From Endothia cerciana (Eukaryota > Ascomycota > Sordariomycetes > Diaporthales > Cryphonectriaceae): a DNA stretch of 64,000 nt. The position numbers were made by a program, and so were the translations under genes. The stretch spans positions 186,001-250,000 of the forward strand of contig JALRMH010000018.1 in assembly GCA_026119935.1 (NCBI GenBank). The letters run 5' to 3'. Under the pieces are notes generated by a model. The model saw only the letters and a program-made list of their open reading frames with translations, searched no databases and had not been told where the DNA came from. Below, in pieces: positions 33,883 through 44,907 of the stretch. Position 1 is the stretch's first letter. Each line of letters opens with the position of its first letter.

Positions 33883-34839
33883 TGCCGCGAAGTGAAGCAT
33901 CTTATGGGTTGACAGCAAAGAGACATAATCGCGTTTTCACCAAGACCACTGATATTCATTTAGTTCTTATTCGCATGGGATTGTTTAACTTGCGACATGA
34001 GTATCAACAACGCCTGGTCTACGAGACATCATGTGCATCGAGATAAGGATCGCAATGTGGTTTCGCTCAAGGGCCTTAACTTTGTCAGACCTCAGCTTTA
34101 CCATGCATCTCCCTGCTGTCCTGACCTGCTATCCCGCGACAAGCCAAGAAAGGGGTCATAGTAAATCTCAGACATCGATGCCTTCAGGAAGAAGATAGGT
34201 GACCTGCTCTTCAAAATCCTTTTACACGAGGATCACCAGGAGATTAAATCGAGACTGCGAGTTCAGGAAACGTCAAGATGATGTTGTTATAGGAGCGTGC
34301 ATCCTGGATCATACGTTTCTTGGCAAGTTAAGTTTTCATCGAGACATCACAAGCACGTTGACGTTCGACGTAGTATCTTCGGCAACAGGTACACCCATTT
34401 TCAAAATGACGGGAAGACGATGCGATGCGTCTGTACGACTTTAGTGGTCTCTAACCATCCTTAGGGGTAGACACAGCTCCAGCACGTCATATGAATGCAA
34501 GCAATTGGCACTTTGATGAATACGAGAATAATATTGCGGACAGGACAGATTACACGAACCTTGCATCGACTCGCTCCAATGGGGCATGACCGTGCATCGA
34601 AGTCTTCAAAGCTTCTCCGTACATCATCCCGTAGACATAAGATGAGCCGACAAGGTGAAACGTCTTATCTCTCCCTTCAACCTGCCTGATGATAAGTGGC
34701 ATTTGGACAGAAGGAACAAGACAGACGAGATCGCCAGGCTGTACCAGTGGTGTGCTCGTGCCGCTGGAAACACGTGCGTATTCGAGTTAGCAATGGGGGT
34801 TGAGAGAAGGACCGGAGGAACCAGCAACCTAGATAGTAC
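33883..34839. other. Convergent spacer between the MARVEL-like and HET genes
   Basis: About 960 bases between converging genes. Nothing recognisable was seen apart from short ORFs without domains (for example 34199-34444). It should hold both 3' untranslated regions. Confidence 0.5.
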
Positions 34840-36587
34840 CTACCAGCGCCCTCCGCTTGTTGTGAAGAATCTTTCTCCCTTAATGCTACTCGCCGTCCGT
34901 GGTATGAACGGTATGAAGTGCGTTTCGGCCCCAGCCCACTGATCGAGCCATTTGTGCTCTTCGAGGTGCGCCTGGATCGTTGGACAGTGTTCTTTGCAGA
35001 AGGGCTCAAAGCTATGAGCAATCGACGCAGGATCTCTGTCGTCCATGTCGCAGGTTTGTAGGAGTGTACTAGCAAGTGCGAGAGCTTTGTCTGGGTAGAC
35101 AAGACCCCTCTGGTCCTCTGTAGCCTCGAGGACAGCCCAGTACCCTTCTGCAAGGCTAGGCTGTTGTGTAAGGAGGCGACTAGTGTCATCACCAGTGGCC
35201 TGAGTGCCAGGGTCCTGCGGCCGTCCGCCTGCTGTTTCACCACATAGGAATACAGCGTCCACGACATAGATCGAGACCTCCAGGCAGGATTCGTTGACCC
35301 GAGGGTTGACTCCGGCAGAGGAGGTCAGGTCTCCGCTTTCACTGGCGGCATATCGTCCATTCATCGTAAAAGCTCGTTGGGCATCCAAGTAAGGACACCA
35401 CGATAGCGATCTAGCAAATTCCTCGGGCAGCTCATGCCAGACCAAGCCAAGAAAACGGAGAGAGCGGCCCACGAGGCGCGAGAACAAGCAGACTCTCAGC
35501 TCCTCCATAGTCCTGGTATAGTCCGCTTTGACCAAGAGCTCGCCACCTTGGTCTCGTGCAAGAGGGTGTCCAAGAAAGGCGTAGACGAAATCCCTGGGAT
35601 CTGTGGCTTTCTGAATATTCCTCGCCTTGAAAAGAACGTCTTCGAACTCCGGCTTGTTTCTCTTTGAGATCAGTTGCGCAGTGGCTCTCAGGATGTAAGA
35701 GGATCTATACCATGAACTGTCGACGTCCGTGGCGAATGTTGCCCAGACATGGTTGAAGAGACCGGATATGTGGCCAGAAGCGAAGTAGACTCCTGTAAAG
35801 TCGTTTCCCGTTGAAGCCCATGCCTGCGCAAAGTCCATAATTTCGGTGAAGTTGATAATCGAATTACCGTAGGTGAGCAGAGCTTCTTTGGCACGGCCTA
35901 CTTCTTGAAGGACCCAGACCCGTCCGAACCAAGGCTTCTTGAATATTGCCACTGCGTTGAGCAGTCGATCACCGGTGACCGAGCCGTAGCCTTCTTTAGG
36001 TTTCCAATACGTGGTGCTAGAAATCTGAGACTCGGTCATATACTCCGCGGCGATGCGATTATAGTCCTTGACGACATCGAAAGCGATCTTCGCTGCTTGA
36101 CCACCCTGTCCGTCTTCCCCAAGACAGATGATGACACGCTGGGCATGAGAATAGATGTCTCCCATCATGTTCACATGAAAACCCTTCTCTTGGAGGTTCC
36201 GCTGATTGATGCAGAGGGCGTCAACCCACAGATGTCGAGGTTCGCCGCTGAGCCTGACTTGACGTAGAGCTTGGATGAGGTTTGCTGTGACTTTCACTTC
36301 GTGATCGTGGCAAGTGACTGAGCCCAGATTCGTGGGGTCTCCCCAGACGTAGGAAATGGCCTCATATTCTTCGTGTTCGCAGAAGGACATCAGTAACCTT
36401 TCATCAGCCCTCCTGAGCTGGTAGCTCGATCAGAAATGGGGTGCCTCTTACCTACAGCTTGAAATGGCGTGGAATATAACGAACAGATGATAGGATCCTC
36501 ATATTCCCCTGGCTCGAGGATCAAGAGGCGGGTCCAGTCTGCCACCGGTATTTCTTCATAGAACGGGTGTTCTGTAGGCCTTGCCAT
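34840..36587 (-). CDS. Heterokaryon incompatibility (HET) domain protein
   Basis: The main exon contains the HET hallmark YEAISYVWGD, then HLWVDALCINQRN and MGDIYSHAQRVIICLG, followed by about 400 residues with no recognised effector or repeat domain. A 5' exon from ATG 36587 to 36452 encodes MARPTEHPFYEEIP...RLLILEPGEYEDPIICSLYS, the usual lead-in to the HET domain. Best model: exons 36587-36452 and 36368-34840 (intron GTAAGA...CGAAG, 83 bases), 554 aa, joining V-E-Y-E-A-I-S. An alternative is a 38-base intron from GTAGGT to ACCAG, giving FQALRRADERLLMSFCEH before EEYEAIS; the annotation of the junction is uncertain. HET proteins mediate non-self recognition and cell death on hyphal fusion; many copies per genome have no assigned specificity. 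No partner gene is evident next to it. Confidence 0.82.
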
Positions 36588-38354
36588 GATGCCAATCACA
36601 ATTGAGACACACAATACTGTAGCACAATGCTCAAAGCTCCTTGATTTCGGAGAATTGGCGGCTCGGGTGGAGACAGCTCGTGAAGCGACTGCCCAGGTAT
36701 GCTCGCGCTGCGTTCCAGGCGATCCTGAGCAGTTTGCTACATACATTCCAGGGAGGGGAAGCGTACGATATTTGACTGCTTACAGCTTCAGGGGGGGCTG
36801 TAGGGATGCGAACGAGGTGCGTCTTTGCGAGTGGTCAGCATATAATCAGAGCTGCATCAGAGTCCCTGTCCCTGCTAACCTGTTCATCCCAACGTGTGAG
36901 ATTAGTTGACCGTCACGAAGAGGATTGCTTATAAGAGAACAGGAGGTCAGAAGAACGCCGCACATCGAAGGAAACTGTCCGCATACCAAATGGTATGAGC
37001 GTGCTGGACTGTGTCGTGCGCGATTCACACGCCCGGGTGCCTACTGCGCTGGAGGGTTAGTTGTTGTGGGATGAACTGGCATAAATGCAGGCCCACTGAT
37101 CCTCTCGTTGCTACTATGGTGTCAGCTGTTCAAGTGGACGCCCCACTTTCTGTTAGCACAGCGCGAGGTTGTTGATCCACAGAGCATCCGAACCACTGAA
37201 GGTCCCAGGATTCGCTGTCTTCCACATGTACGGAGGAATCCTAAAGAGGTCCCTGGGGGCCCGGAGGTAGTCGGGCCATTGCGTACTTTTGGCTACGTCC
37301 TTGTGGTGTTGAGTCTCGTGAGCAGTGGCACTCCTACTATGGACCTCGAGGCGGAAGGAATACTGTGGTTCGAAACTGACGGAAGAGGTGTAGCCCAGAA
37401 GCAGAGACCTATGATGAATCCGAGGTACACTCAGTGCTTCGCAAACGGGCCCCCGTCCCACCACTATAGGAAGAAACCGTTGAGCCTGAAGAAGAGCGGC
37501 TTTCGTTCCTTGAGTGAAACCAAGGCCCCAAAGACGCCAGACTGACACGACCCGCTCAGTGTTGTTCGCTGGGGTGCGACAGCGATGAGTATCCTGCCAT
37601 GCCCACCCTAGACGGCCACGACTCGATCTCTGTCCCACCTCGAGTAGAACGTAGCTGAGCAAGTCCTGGTCGCGGAGATCGGTCTAGCTTCGAGCATATC
37701 GCCGATATCGAACAGTGACAGGAACAAGCAAAGCCTAACGGGCTCGTGTTCACTGTTCGGCGTGCACGAGATCGTATCAACGCCAGCGCTGAGTATTCTA
37801 CAGTGACAAATCCTGGGGTTTGTGCTGGCGGGCAGGATTCAGACGGTCTCTGCCGGTGAACCTCCGATGCCTGAGCTTGCCCAGTATTCAAGGCGGGTGA
37901 AAGAGACTCGGGAGCGGGAGCTGACTTCAGCAGAAACAATTCTCACAGGACCGGGGTTTCGTTGACCGCAATTAACTGCATCACGATATTGACACGTGTG
38001 GAGCAGTCGCCGGTTGTTTTGGCCTGATTCCAATATCTATCATGTGTGAACAGTAGTAGCCGGCCAGGCAGGCCACCGGCCAAGAGTTGCTGGCATGATG
38101 CGGAGGCTCTCAGACCTCGCATCGGGAATGCCAGAGCAGACAACGACCTCCAGATCTGGATGCGGAAGAGTCTGTCGGAGCCACCCAGGGTTATGAACTG
38201 GCACAGATTGGACCAGTACGATCACAGGAATGACAGATGAGGCCATGGAACGCTCAGAAATGGTTCCAAGTTCAAGCTGACGAAGGGACGCAGGCCAATC
38301 CGTTGGTGTTGGATATGAGACCAGGTAAGCTGAACTTGGTGTCGATCAAGTCGC
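36588..38354. other. Spacer between the HET gene and WDR89
   Basis: About 1.8 kb including the HET promoter and the 3' end of the WD40 gene. Two overlapping antisense ORFs occur at 37108-37545 (+, 145 codons) and 37153-37662 (-, 169 codons); neither shows a recognised domain, and overlapping open frames of this size are common in GC-rich DNA. No RNA gene or transposon end was seen. Confidence 0.5.
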
Positions 38355-39529
38355 TCAACTCGGCCGCCATGCTATGATCTGGCCATCTTCTCCAGCGGTG
38401 AAGACGACCTGCTCCTGGTCGAAGAACCGAAAGCTCCGCACCAACTCTGAGCCATGGGCGCCCGGAAGTCCAACGCTCGTATCCGCGCTGAAACCCCAAC
38501 TTAGTGACCTGGACATGTGAACTAACTGGAAGAGTTGTTGACTGCCCACCTCATATTAGCACATAAATCCTCACTCGCGCTGATACAAAGCGCAACTTGA
38601 CTTACTCCTGCGAGCCGGCACCGATCACGGCACCATTGTCGCCCGACTTGGGCGTCACGTTGGCCACGTACTGGCACTTGAGCACATCCCGGATATCGCC
38701 GAAGTCGACCGTCGCGGAGCCCTTCTCCTGGGTCTCTGCCATGTCGTACAGTGCGAACTTCTCGTCATGGCTGGTGGCATAGACTTCAGTGTTGTTAAGA
38801 AACCCTGCGTGGTGAACCGAGCCGTGGTTGAAGGTCTGGATGACGACCTCGTCCTCGTCAGTGATTGTGGTATCGCAGACGTTGACAAGGCCGTCCGTTG
38901 AGCCTGAGAGCAGGATGGTCGGTGAGGTGGGATGGAAGTTGAGCTGCAATGTCGTTAGACCTCGTACATCTAGCGAGCAACGCGAGTAGGAAGCTCACCT
39001 CCGTCACATCATCGCTGTGAACTTCATTGTAGCGTATCCTGGGTGTAGAGCCGGCACGAGCATCCCAGATGAGTGTGGAAGCCTGGTGGTTTGCGAACTC
39101 TGTGCCAGCCGCTATGCTGTTGCCTGTTGATGTACAGGCCAGGGAGACTATTGGCGCATCACTTCCTACATTATTCAAGTCAGCCTGACCGCTGGCATAC
39201 CGAGATCCGTGGCATCCCATACCTGCTGGAGTGGCTATCTGTGCTTTCGATCCGTCCAGTCGCAGGTCCCACAACGAGACAGTTCCGTTCTCCCCGGCAG
39301 TGCAGATAATCGAGTTAGACTCATCAAAAGCCCTTGCACAGGTGATATTACCATGTGCTGTTCGTATTGTCCCCAGTGGTCCCTGGCTTAGACTCAAGGG
39401 GTTAAAGAGGGTGAGGCTCTGGTCTGACGAGATGGCGGCCAGCCCCCCAGCGACGGGGATAATCTCTAATACGTAGGCTGGATCTTGTCCAGGATTCTGG
39501 AAGGCATCGGCCTTACTCAGGTTATACAT
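38355..39529 (-). CDS. WD40 repeat protein, WDR89 family
   Basis: Four exons, 39529-39223, 39165-38999, 38943-38606 and 38508-38355, giving 321 aa. All junctions are in frame: GTATGG...GCTGAC...GTAG (57 bases), GTGAGC...TCTAACGAC...GCAG (55) and GTAAGT...GCTAAT...CCAG (97). The protein is a single seven-blade-sized WD40 propeller with recognisable repeats, such as GTVSLWDLRLDG, ASTLIWDARAG, DGLVNVCDT and a final GEDGQIIAWRPS. The MYNLSKADAF start and the C-terminal GGHG-like segment (LPGAHGSELVRSFRFF) match fungal WDR89 homologues. Molecular role is not established; the family is assumed to be a protein-interaction scaffold. Starts 610 bases from the divergent HRD3 gene. Confidence 0.88.
39166..39222 (-). 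other. In-frame 57-base intron of the WDR89 gene
   Basis: On the minus strand it begins GTATGG, carries GGCTGAC 18 bases from the end and ends TGTAG. It is 19 codons long with no stop. Removal joins IATPAG to SDAPIVSLA, giving the normal spacing between WD repeats; retention would insert 19 residues into a blade. Confidence 0.85.
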
Positions 39530-40139
39530 TGTGCCGGTGCTCGCTGCCTCGCCCCAATTTATTCGTTGGTAATGTCAGTCGTTTGGCTCGTGTAAAGGAC
39601 GCAGATAATTTGCAGGGCTGTGCCTGAGGAGCTAGTGCGAGGCCTTGAGCGTCTTGGGGACTTCCTGAACTCTGCCTTGAATTTCAAAAGTCGGAAGTGC
39701 AGTCGAGGCTACCCTGTCCTTAGCTGAGTTGAATCCCCGGTCCCTTGTAAGTGGTGGTCATCAACTTTGGAGTCCCTGAAGTTGAAATCTGGCGCCATAT
39801 CCGCAGAGGCTCTCATAACGAGGTTGGCACAGATTAGCCAATCAGGCACGTCACCATTGTGCAGGGACCCCCTTGTTTAGCCGCAGACCGCAGTGACGCC
39901 AAGCTTACCACGCTTACTTACTGCAGTAGATGGTAACAGACAGTGCATGTCGCAACCTGGCGATATGGCCAGCTTGTAAATTCAACACTGGACACTTATC
40001 ACGTCGTTGCCCACAGCTTTGACAGCCGTCTCGACGCCCTCCGGCCACGACGGTCATCCGCCCTCTTCCTTCGAAGCATAATAGCAGCAGACATGATATA
40101 ACACGCTGCTATGCGCTATTCTGCATATTCCTTCTAATC
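39530..40139. promoter_or_regulatory. Divergent promoter between WDR89 and HRD3
   Basis: A 610-base spacer between two divergent start codons. No distinct TATA or known upstream motif stands out. The HRD3-proximal 100 bases are AT-richer (ATAATAGCAGCAGACATGATATAAC) and may hold its start site. Confidence 0.45.
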
Positions 40140-42775
40140 ATGAGGCCTCCCTGGTCACTTCTCCGTGAGCAACCCCCCTCCCCCCCCAAAAAGGACAAAG
40201 CTGTCGTGTGTGCTGCGCATGTCCATGGCAACGTTGATGGTGTTGACAAGCCTCAGTGCTGTTGCAGGCCCTCTCGACAGCCTGGGCAGAGCACGACCAA
40301 GACCAGACCAGCACGACACCTCCACCGGATATCATACACAGTCATGAGTCCAGCCCTCCCGTCCGAGAGCCTGGCTCAGACTACGTCGACGCCGCACTCG
40401 CGAAACTCCACGAGATTCACAACCCGGCCCATCACAACCGGCGAAAGAAGACGAGCGTGCTCGGACTGATCGGGCAGCTGGCATGGAAGGCCCTACCGAG
40501 CCTGCGAGCGAGCACGGCTCCCATAGAGGAGAGCGCGCCCAACAGCAAGGTGGTCGACGCCCGGCTGGTCGACGCTGTCAGGCACCTGGAGGCGGCGACG
40601 CACAAGAACAACTCGGACGCGCTTTTCCTGCTCGGGCAGCTGAACTATTACGGCAACTACTCGCACCCGAGAGACTTCCACAAGGCGTTCGATTACTACC
40701 AGCAGCTGGCATCGCTGAACGGGAACAGCTCCGCGCTGTACATGGTCGGGCTGATGTACTCGACCGGGGTGGGAGACGCGGTGCCAAAGGATCAGGCGAG
40801 AGCGTTGCTCTACTACACCTTCGCGGCGGTGCGAGGACACACGCGGGCGGAGATGACCGTGGCTTCCCGACATTGGACCGGCGTGGGCACGCCCAAGAGC
40901 TGCGAGACGGCGTGCAAATACTACAAACGCGTCGCGGACAAGGTCATGGAGTGGTACCGGTCCGGACCTCCCGGCGGCATGAGCTGGAACAGGGAAGGCT
41001 ACCACATCGCCGACGACTTCGGCGGCACCTACGGCGAGGGCGCAAGCGTGTCCAGCTCCGGCATCAACGCCATGCACCACCACCCGAACTCTGATGCCTA
41101 TGCCTCTATTGAAGACATCATCGAGTATCTGAACCTCATGAGCAACAAGGGCGACTTCAAGTCGTCATTTAACTTGGGACGTATCTACTACGAGGGCCAG
41201 CGAGGCCTGCAGCGAAACCTGAAAGAGGCAGCCAAGTACTTCTTCATGGTGGCCAAGATGTACTGGAAGAACGGGCGCAGCGACGAGAACCACAAGCCGA
41301 ACCTCGACAAGATCGCCGCAAAGGCAGCGGGGTACCTTGGGAGGATGTACATGCGCGGTGAGGGTGTGCAGCAGGATTTCGACAGGGCGAAGTTCTGGTT
41401 CGATAGGGGCGTGGACCGTGGTGATGCGCAGTCCCAGTACTGTCTGGGGCTGATGATGCTGAACGGCTACGGCGTGCCCAAGAATATTGCCAAGGCCACG
41501 GACCTGTTCAAGGCATCGGCCGATCAGGACTACTCTCTGTCGCAGGTCCAGCTTGGTGTCTTGTTCCTCGACCGCGGAATGCCTGAGGACGTCCGCGTTG
41601 CGAATGACTACTTCGAGCTGGCCGCCAGGTACGGCAGCATTGAGGCCCAGTACTACCTCGCCGAGATGATCCATCATGGCATCGGGCGGGACAAGGCATG
41701 TGCGCAGGCTCTCGGCTTGTACAAGACGGTGGCGGAGAAGGCGGAGCCCCTGGTCTCATCCTGGACCGAGGCGAATATCGCGTATGAGGACGGCGACCAT
41801 GAGCTTGCCTTCTTGTCGTACCTCCACGCCGCGGAGGAGGGATACGAGTCTGCTCAGAACAATGTCGCCTACCTCCTTGACACAAGGCAGTCGGTGCTGT
41901 CGAACGTTCTTGGTATCGGAGAGCCCAAGTCAGCAGTTCTCAACAATCCCTCCCTGGCGCTCGTCTACTACACGCGATCATCAAGACAGGGCAATATCGA
42001 CTCCCTTGTCAAGATGGGCGACTACTACCTTGACGGGGTCGGGGTTGACCAAGATGCCGACAAGGCAGTCAAGTGCTACACTGGCGCCGCAGAGTACCAG
42101 CAGTCGGCCCAGGCTCTGTTCAACCTCGGCTGGATGCATGAAAACGGGGTGGGATTGGATCAGGATTTCCACCTGGCTAAACGCTACTACGATCTCGCAC
42201 TCGCGACAAATGAGGAGGCGTACCTGCCTGTGAAGCTCAGCCTTCTCAAGCTGCGTGCGAGGAGCTACTGGAACACGGTGACGCATGGACGGATCAACTC
42301 CATCCAGGACGAACCTGGTACGTGCCCCTTCCACCACCACCACCACCACCACCGCGTACCAAAGAAATATTTTAACACAGAGCCTCTAGAAACAAAGAAG
42401 GACTGGTCTCTCAGCGAATGGATCAACAACTTCGTCCAAGATGATTACTACTACGATGACGGCTTGTACGATGATATCTACGACGACACCATGCCAGGAG
42501 GCGATGATCCTCACTACCACGGTGCAGATGACGAGGAAACCCTCATAGACACCGTGATCATCATGGCTCTTGCCATCTCCCTCGCATTCTTTGTCTACTA
42601 TAGGCAACAGCGCGAGCGAGCCCTCCAGGCCCGGCGACAGGGAGACCAGCAGCAACAGGGAGGCAATGCGGGTGCTGCGGCGCCGGCACCCCCAGGGCAG
42701 AATAACGGGGGCTTCTTTCCACCACCTGGCGATCCGAACTTTGCGAACTGGGCTGCTGGAGGCGTGGGACATTGA
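40140..42775 (+). CDS. HRD3: Hrd3/Sel1L-type ERAD ubiquitin-ligase subunit
   Basis: Partner of the Hrd1 ubiquitin ligase that recognises misfolded glycoproteins in the ER lumen. Best model has exons 40140-40164, 40257-42317 and 42381-42775, giving 826 aa. The first exon is 25 bases; splicing GTGAGC...CTCAG gives a Leu-rich signal peptide (about residues 1-19, ending in Ala-Trp-Ala) that neither frame shows alone. The lumenal part consists of many Sel1-like TPR repeats, such as ALFLLGQLNYYGN, AYLGRMYMRGEGV, SQYCLGLMMLNGYGV and ALFNLGWMHENGVG. A membrane helix lies near the C-terminus (DTVIIMALAISLAFFVYY), followed by a short cytosolic Gln/Gly/Pro-rich tail. An apparent run of seven His near codon 690 lies inside an in-frame intron and is not part of the protein. 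An alternative acceptor six bases earlier (ACAAG) would give PSVLLQ instead of LLLQ. Confidence 0.93.
42318..42380 (+). other. In-frame 63-base intron of HRD3 with a CCA repeat
   Basis: Begins GTACGT, ends TTTTAACACAG and has no stop codon in the HRD3 frame. It contains a (CCA/CAC)n run at about 42333-42354 that would read as seven histidines if retained. Splicing joins QDEP to EPLETKKDW, the expected continuation before the C-terminal acidic segment. Confidence 0.8.
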
Positions 42776-43092
42776 ATGGCAGATAGACAACTCGAGGCAT
42801 TGCAGTTCCGGGGGTGCATCCGGGCTGAGCAGAGCGAGCAGATACCAAAACTGCGCATGGGCGTTTTTGGCAAAGGGACGTTCTCCTTTCTTTCAGGCGC
42901 GGTAGGGTGTGGCATTAGTAATAGCGCTAAAATAAGACCCCTGCACCGCGGCTGCCATCCACGCTGATGTTCAAACGTCAACTCATCTTGAACCTGTGCT
43001 GTGCGGCCAACCGCGTCATGCCCTGTCGAGATCCAGCCATGGACTCACCAGCCTCCTGCGGCGTGACCTGAGTTATCCCACTGCCTGTCGCC
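42776..43092. other. Spacer between HRD3 and SFR1
   Basis: Only 317 bases separate the HRD3 stop from the next ATG on the same strand. It must hold both the HRD3 terminator and the SFR1 promoter. Nothing distinctive was seen. Confidence 0.5.
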
Positions 43093-44064
43093 ATGTCCAC
43101 ACCAGCTGCCAAGCGCCGACGCGCCGACGCGGCGAACGCGGTTCTCAGGAAGCCTTTCCAGTCGCCCGTCATCAGGCGGCCAGACGCGGGCGAGGGTGGT
43201 GCGCCAGGTGCAAACAGGACACCAGGTGCGACGGGACCGCCACAGACCGCATACTCGCCCAGCTCGCCCTCGACACCGCGACAGCCGGCGGCCTCGCGGA
43301 CGGCCAGGACGGCCAGGACCCTCCCTGCCCTGCGGCAGACCGCCGCCGCCCGGCCGTCACCACTGCTCAAGTTCAAGACGCCCCTGCCGTCCTCCGGCAG
43401 CAGCAGCAGCAACGCCCTGAAGAGGAAGAAGCCCGGCCCGGACGCCGGGGCGGTGGACAGCAGCCACCCCGGCGCCGCCCTCCTCGCGCTCGTCGAGGCG
43501 CACAGCCACACGGCCGCAGACGCGGCCATCCGGGACCTCGACCGCCGGCTCGAGACCGTGCGGCAGGCGGGGCGCATCGAGGAGGCCTCCGAGCGGCGGC
43601 GGCCGGGCGAGCCCGTCGACCAGGAGCTCCGGGACCTGGTCGTCAGGTGGAGGGGGGCGGCCAGGCTGGCTGCCGAGGAGATGTTCGAGGTCGTGAGGGG
43701 GAGGGTGGAGAGCGCCGGGGGCCCGCGGGCGTGGAGGGAGATGAGAAAGAGGCAGAGGGAGGGCTGGAGAGGCTGGGATGAGGAGGAGAGCAGGAGGGGG
43801 AACGGGGCTGGGGAGGGAGATGACGAGATCGAGGGCGGTGATGACGGTGAGCTTAGAGAGAGTGAGTTGGGAGACGAGAGAGGGGCGGACGGGGAGGACG
43901 ACGAGGACGGGCCTGTGAGTATCCTGATCCCGTGGAGGATTCTTCCCTCTGTGAACGTCGCTGACCGCATACAGGAATTCAATATGGCGCAGATGCTTCG
44001 GAGTCTGAATATAGACCTCCCTCTCCTGGGTTACGACGAAGTAGAGGAGAAATGGATCGACTGA
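43093..44064 (+). CDS. Sfr1/Mei5-like Swi5-dependent recombination protein
   Basis: Two exons, 43093-43914 and 43975-44064, giving 303 aa. The N-terminal 130 residues are basic and disordered (MSTPAAKRRRADAANAVLRK, KPFQSPVI, then Pro/Thr/Ala-rich). A central helical region follows (residues about 150-230), with the pattern ELRDLVVRWRGAARLAAEEMFEVVRGRV and GGPRAWREMRKRQ, matching the conserved core of fungal Sfr1/Mei5 (Dds20) proteins. An acidic linker leads to the C-terminal MAQMLRSLNIDLPLLGYD segment typical of the family. Known function: with Swi5 it forms an auxiliary complex that stabilises Rad51/Dmc1 filaments in homologous recombination. The 5' half is extremely GC-rich with long overlapping antisense ORFs, which are rejected. 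Recognition is from motif memory. Confidence 0.8.
   Translation: MSTPAAKRRRADAANAVLRKPFQSPVIRRPDAGEGGAPGANRTPGATGPPQTAYSPSSPSTPRQPAASRTARTARTLPALRQTAAARPSPLLKFKTPLPSSGSSSSNALKRKKPGPDAGAVDSSHPGAALLALVEAHSHTAADAAIRDLDRRLETVRQAGRIEEASERRRPGEPVDQELRDLVVRWRGAARLAAEEMFEVVRGRVESAGGPRAWREMRKRQREGWRGWDEEESRRGNGAGEGDDEIEGGDDGELRESELGDERGADGEDDEDGPVSILIPWRILPSVNVADRIQEFNMAQMLRSLNIDLPLLGYDEVEEKWID
43915..43974 (+). other. In-frame 60-base intron of the SFR1-like gene
   Basis: Begins GTGAGT, has GCTGAC 14 bases before its end and ends ATACAG. It contains no stop and is 20 codons long. Splicing joins DDEDGP to EFNMAQMLRSL, keeping the acidic linker directly next to the conserved C-terminal motif. Confidence 0.85.
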
Positions 44065-44907
44065 GCTTCCAGCTTATGCCTTGTCTCGCCCGAGAAAAAC
44101 GCCCTGCAATGATGCCCAAGTGCAGCGGAATGGACTTGGCCAGCACCGAGCGAGTGACGGAAGATTTCGATTGTGTACTCAGGCAGCCTGCTCGAGTGCG
44201 GCCGCTGTAGGCAAGGAATATGCACTGGCGAAATCCCAGAATGATCCTTATCCTGAATTACCACGATTATCATGACCCCAAATATGTACGAGAGGCACGC
44301 CCCGGGGCTGCACTTGACGCTTTCACCGTCGAGGACCCGCATGCAAGTACTATATGGGGAATGAATTTACAACCACCCACGTCTTCGGCTCAACAGGGCA
44401 GCCTCTTCTCCAGAATCATCCGACTACTCATATTCTCGCCGTGAAACCCTCATCGCCTGATCTAGCCCTGGGCAGATTGAGCTGACAGGGGGTCTGGGCG
44501 CCCCGCCAAACCAACCTCAGGTGCTGGAACCAGGCAGGTCCTGTCACTATAAGCGCGAGTTGGCGACGGTCGCGGTTAGGTTCGCGGATTGATACCTAGT
44601 GACGGATGGTGAAGTGGTGAATGGAAGGGCCCGGGCAAGGGGGGCTTCGTGTGGTTGGGCACTCACGAGTCGGTCTGTCGGGCCTATTCAGAACATCACC
44701 TCACTCACTCAAGGCCAACATGTGATCCAGATCTCAACCCTGCTGTTCGTTGAGACAGTCGTGCGTTTTTACAAGACGTATCTTCGTACTATCCAAGACA
44801 CTGGTTTCCTGGCACCTTTCAGCAGTCTGCCCCATGTCTATTCATAAGACGTTGCCCCACGTGAAGCCAGTACCCAACATAAAACTCATCACGCGTCCTA
44901 GTGCCAT
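44065..44907. other. Convergent spacer after SFR1
   Basis: About 840 bases between two converging genes. Short ORFs only, none recognised. One ACGCGT occurs at about 44891 but close to a gene end, so it is not read as regulatory. Confidence 0.5.

Noticed and set aside
34677..35267. 196-codon minus-strand ORF overlapping the end of the HET gene
   Set aside because: Out-of-frame shadow of the HET coding sequence.
40165..40347. Signal-peptide-like ORF (MSMATLMVLTSLSAVAG) at the start of HRD3
   Set aside because: It is in the wrong frame for HRD3 and ends soon after. The spliced 40140 start gives a signal peptide that continues in frame into the Sel1 repeats.
42978..43982. 334-codon minus-strand ORF opposite the SFR1-like gene
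   Set aside because: Ser/Pro/Ala low complexity and antisense to a gene with recognisable conserved motifs.
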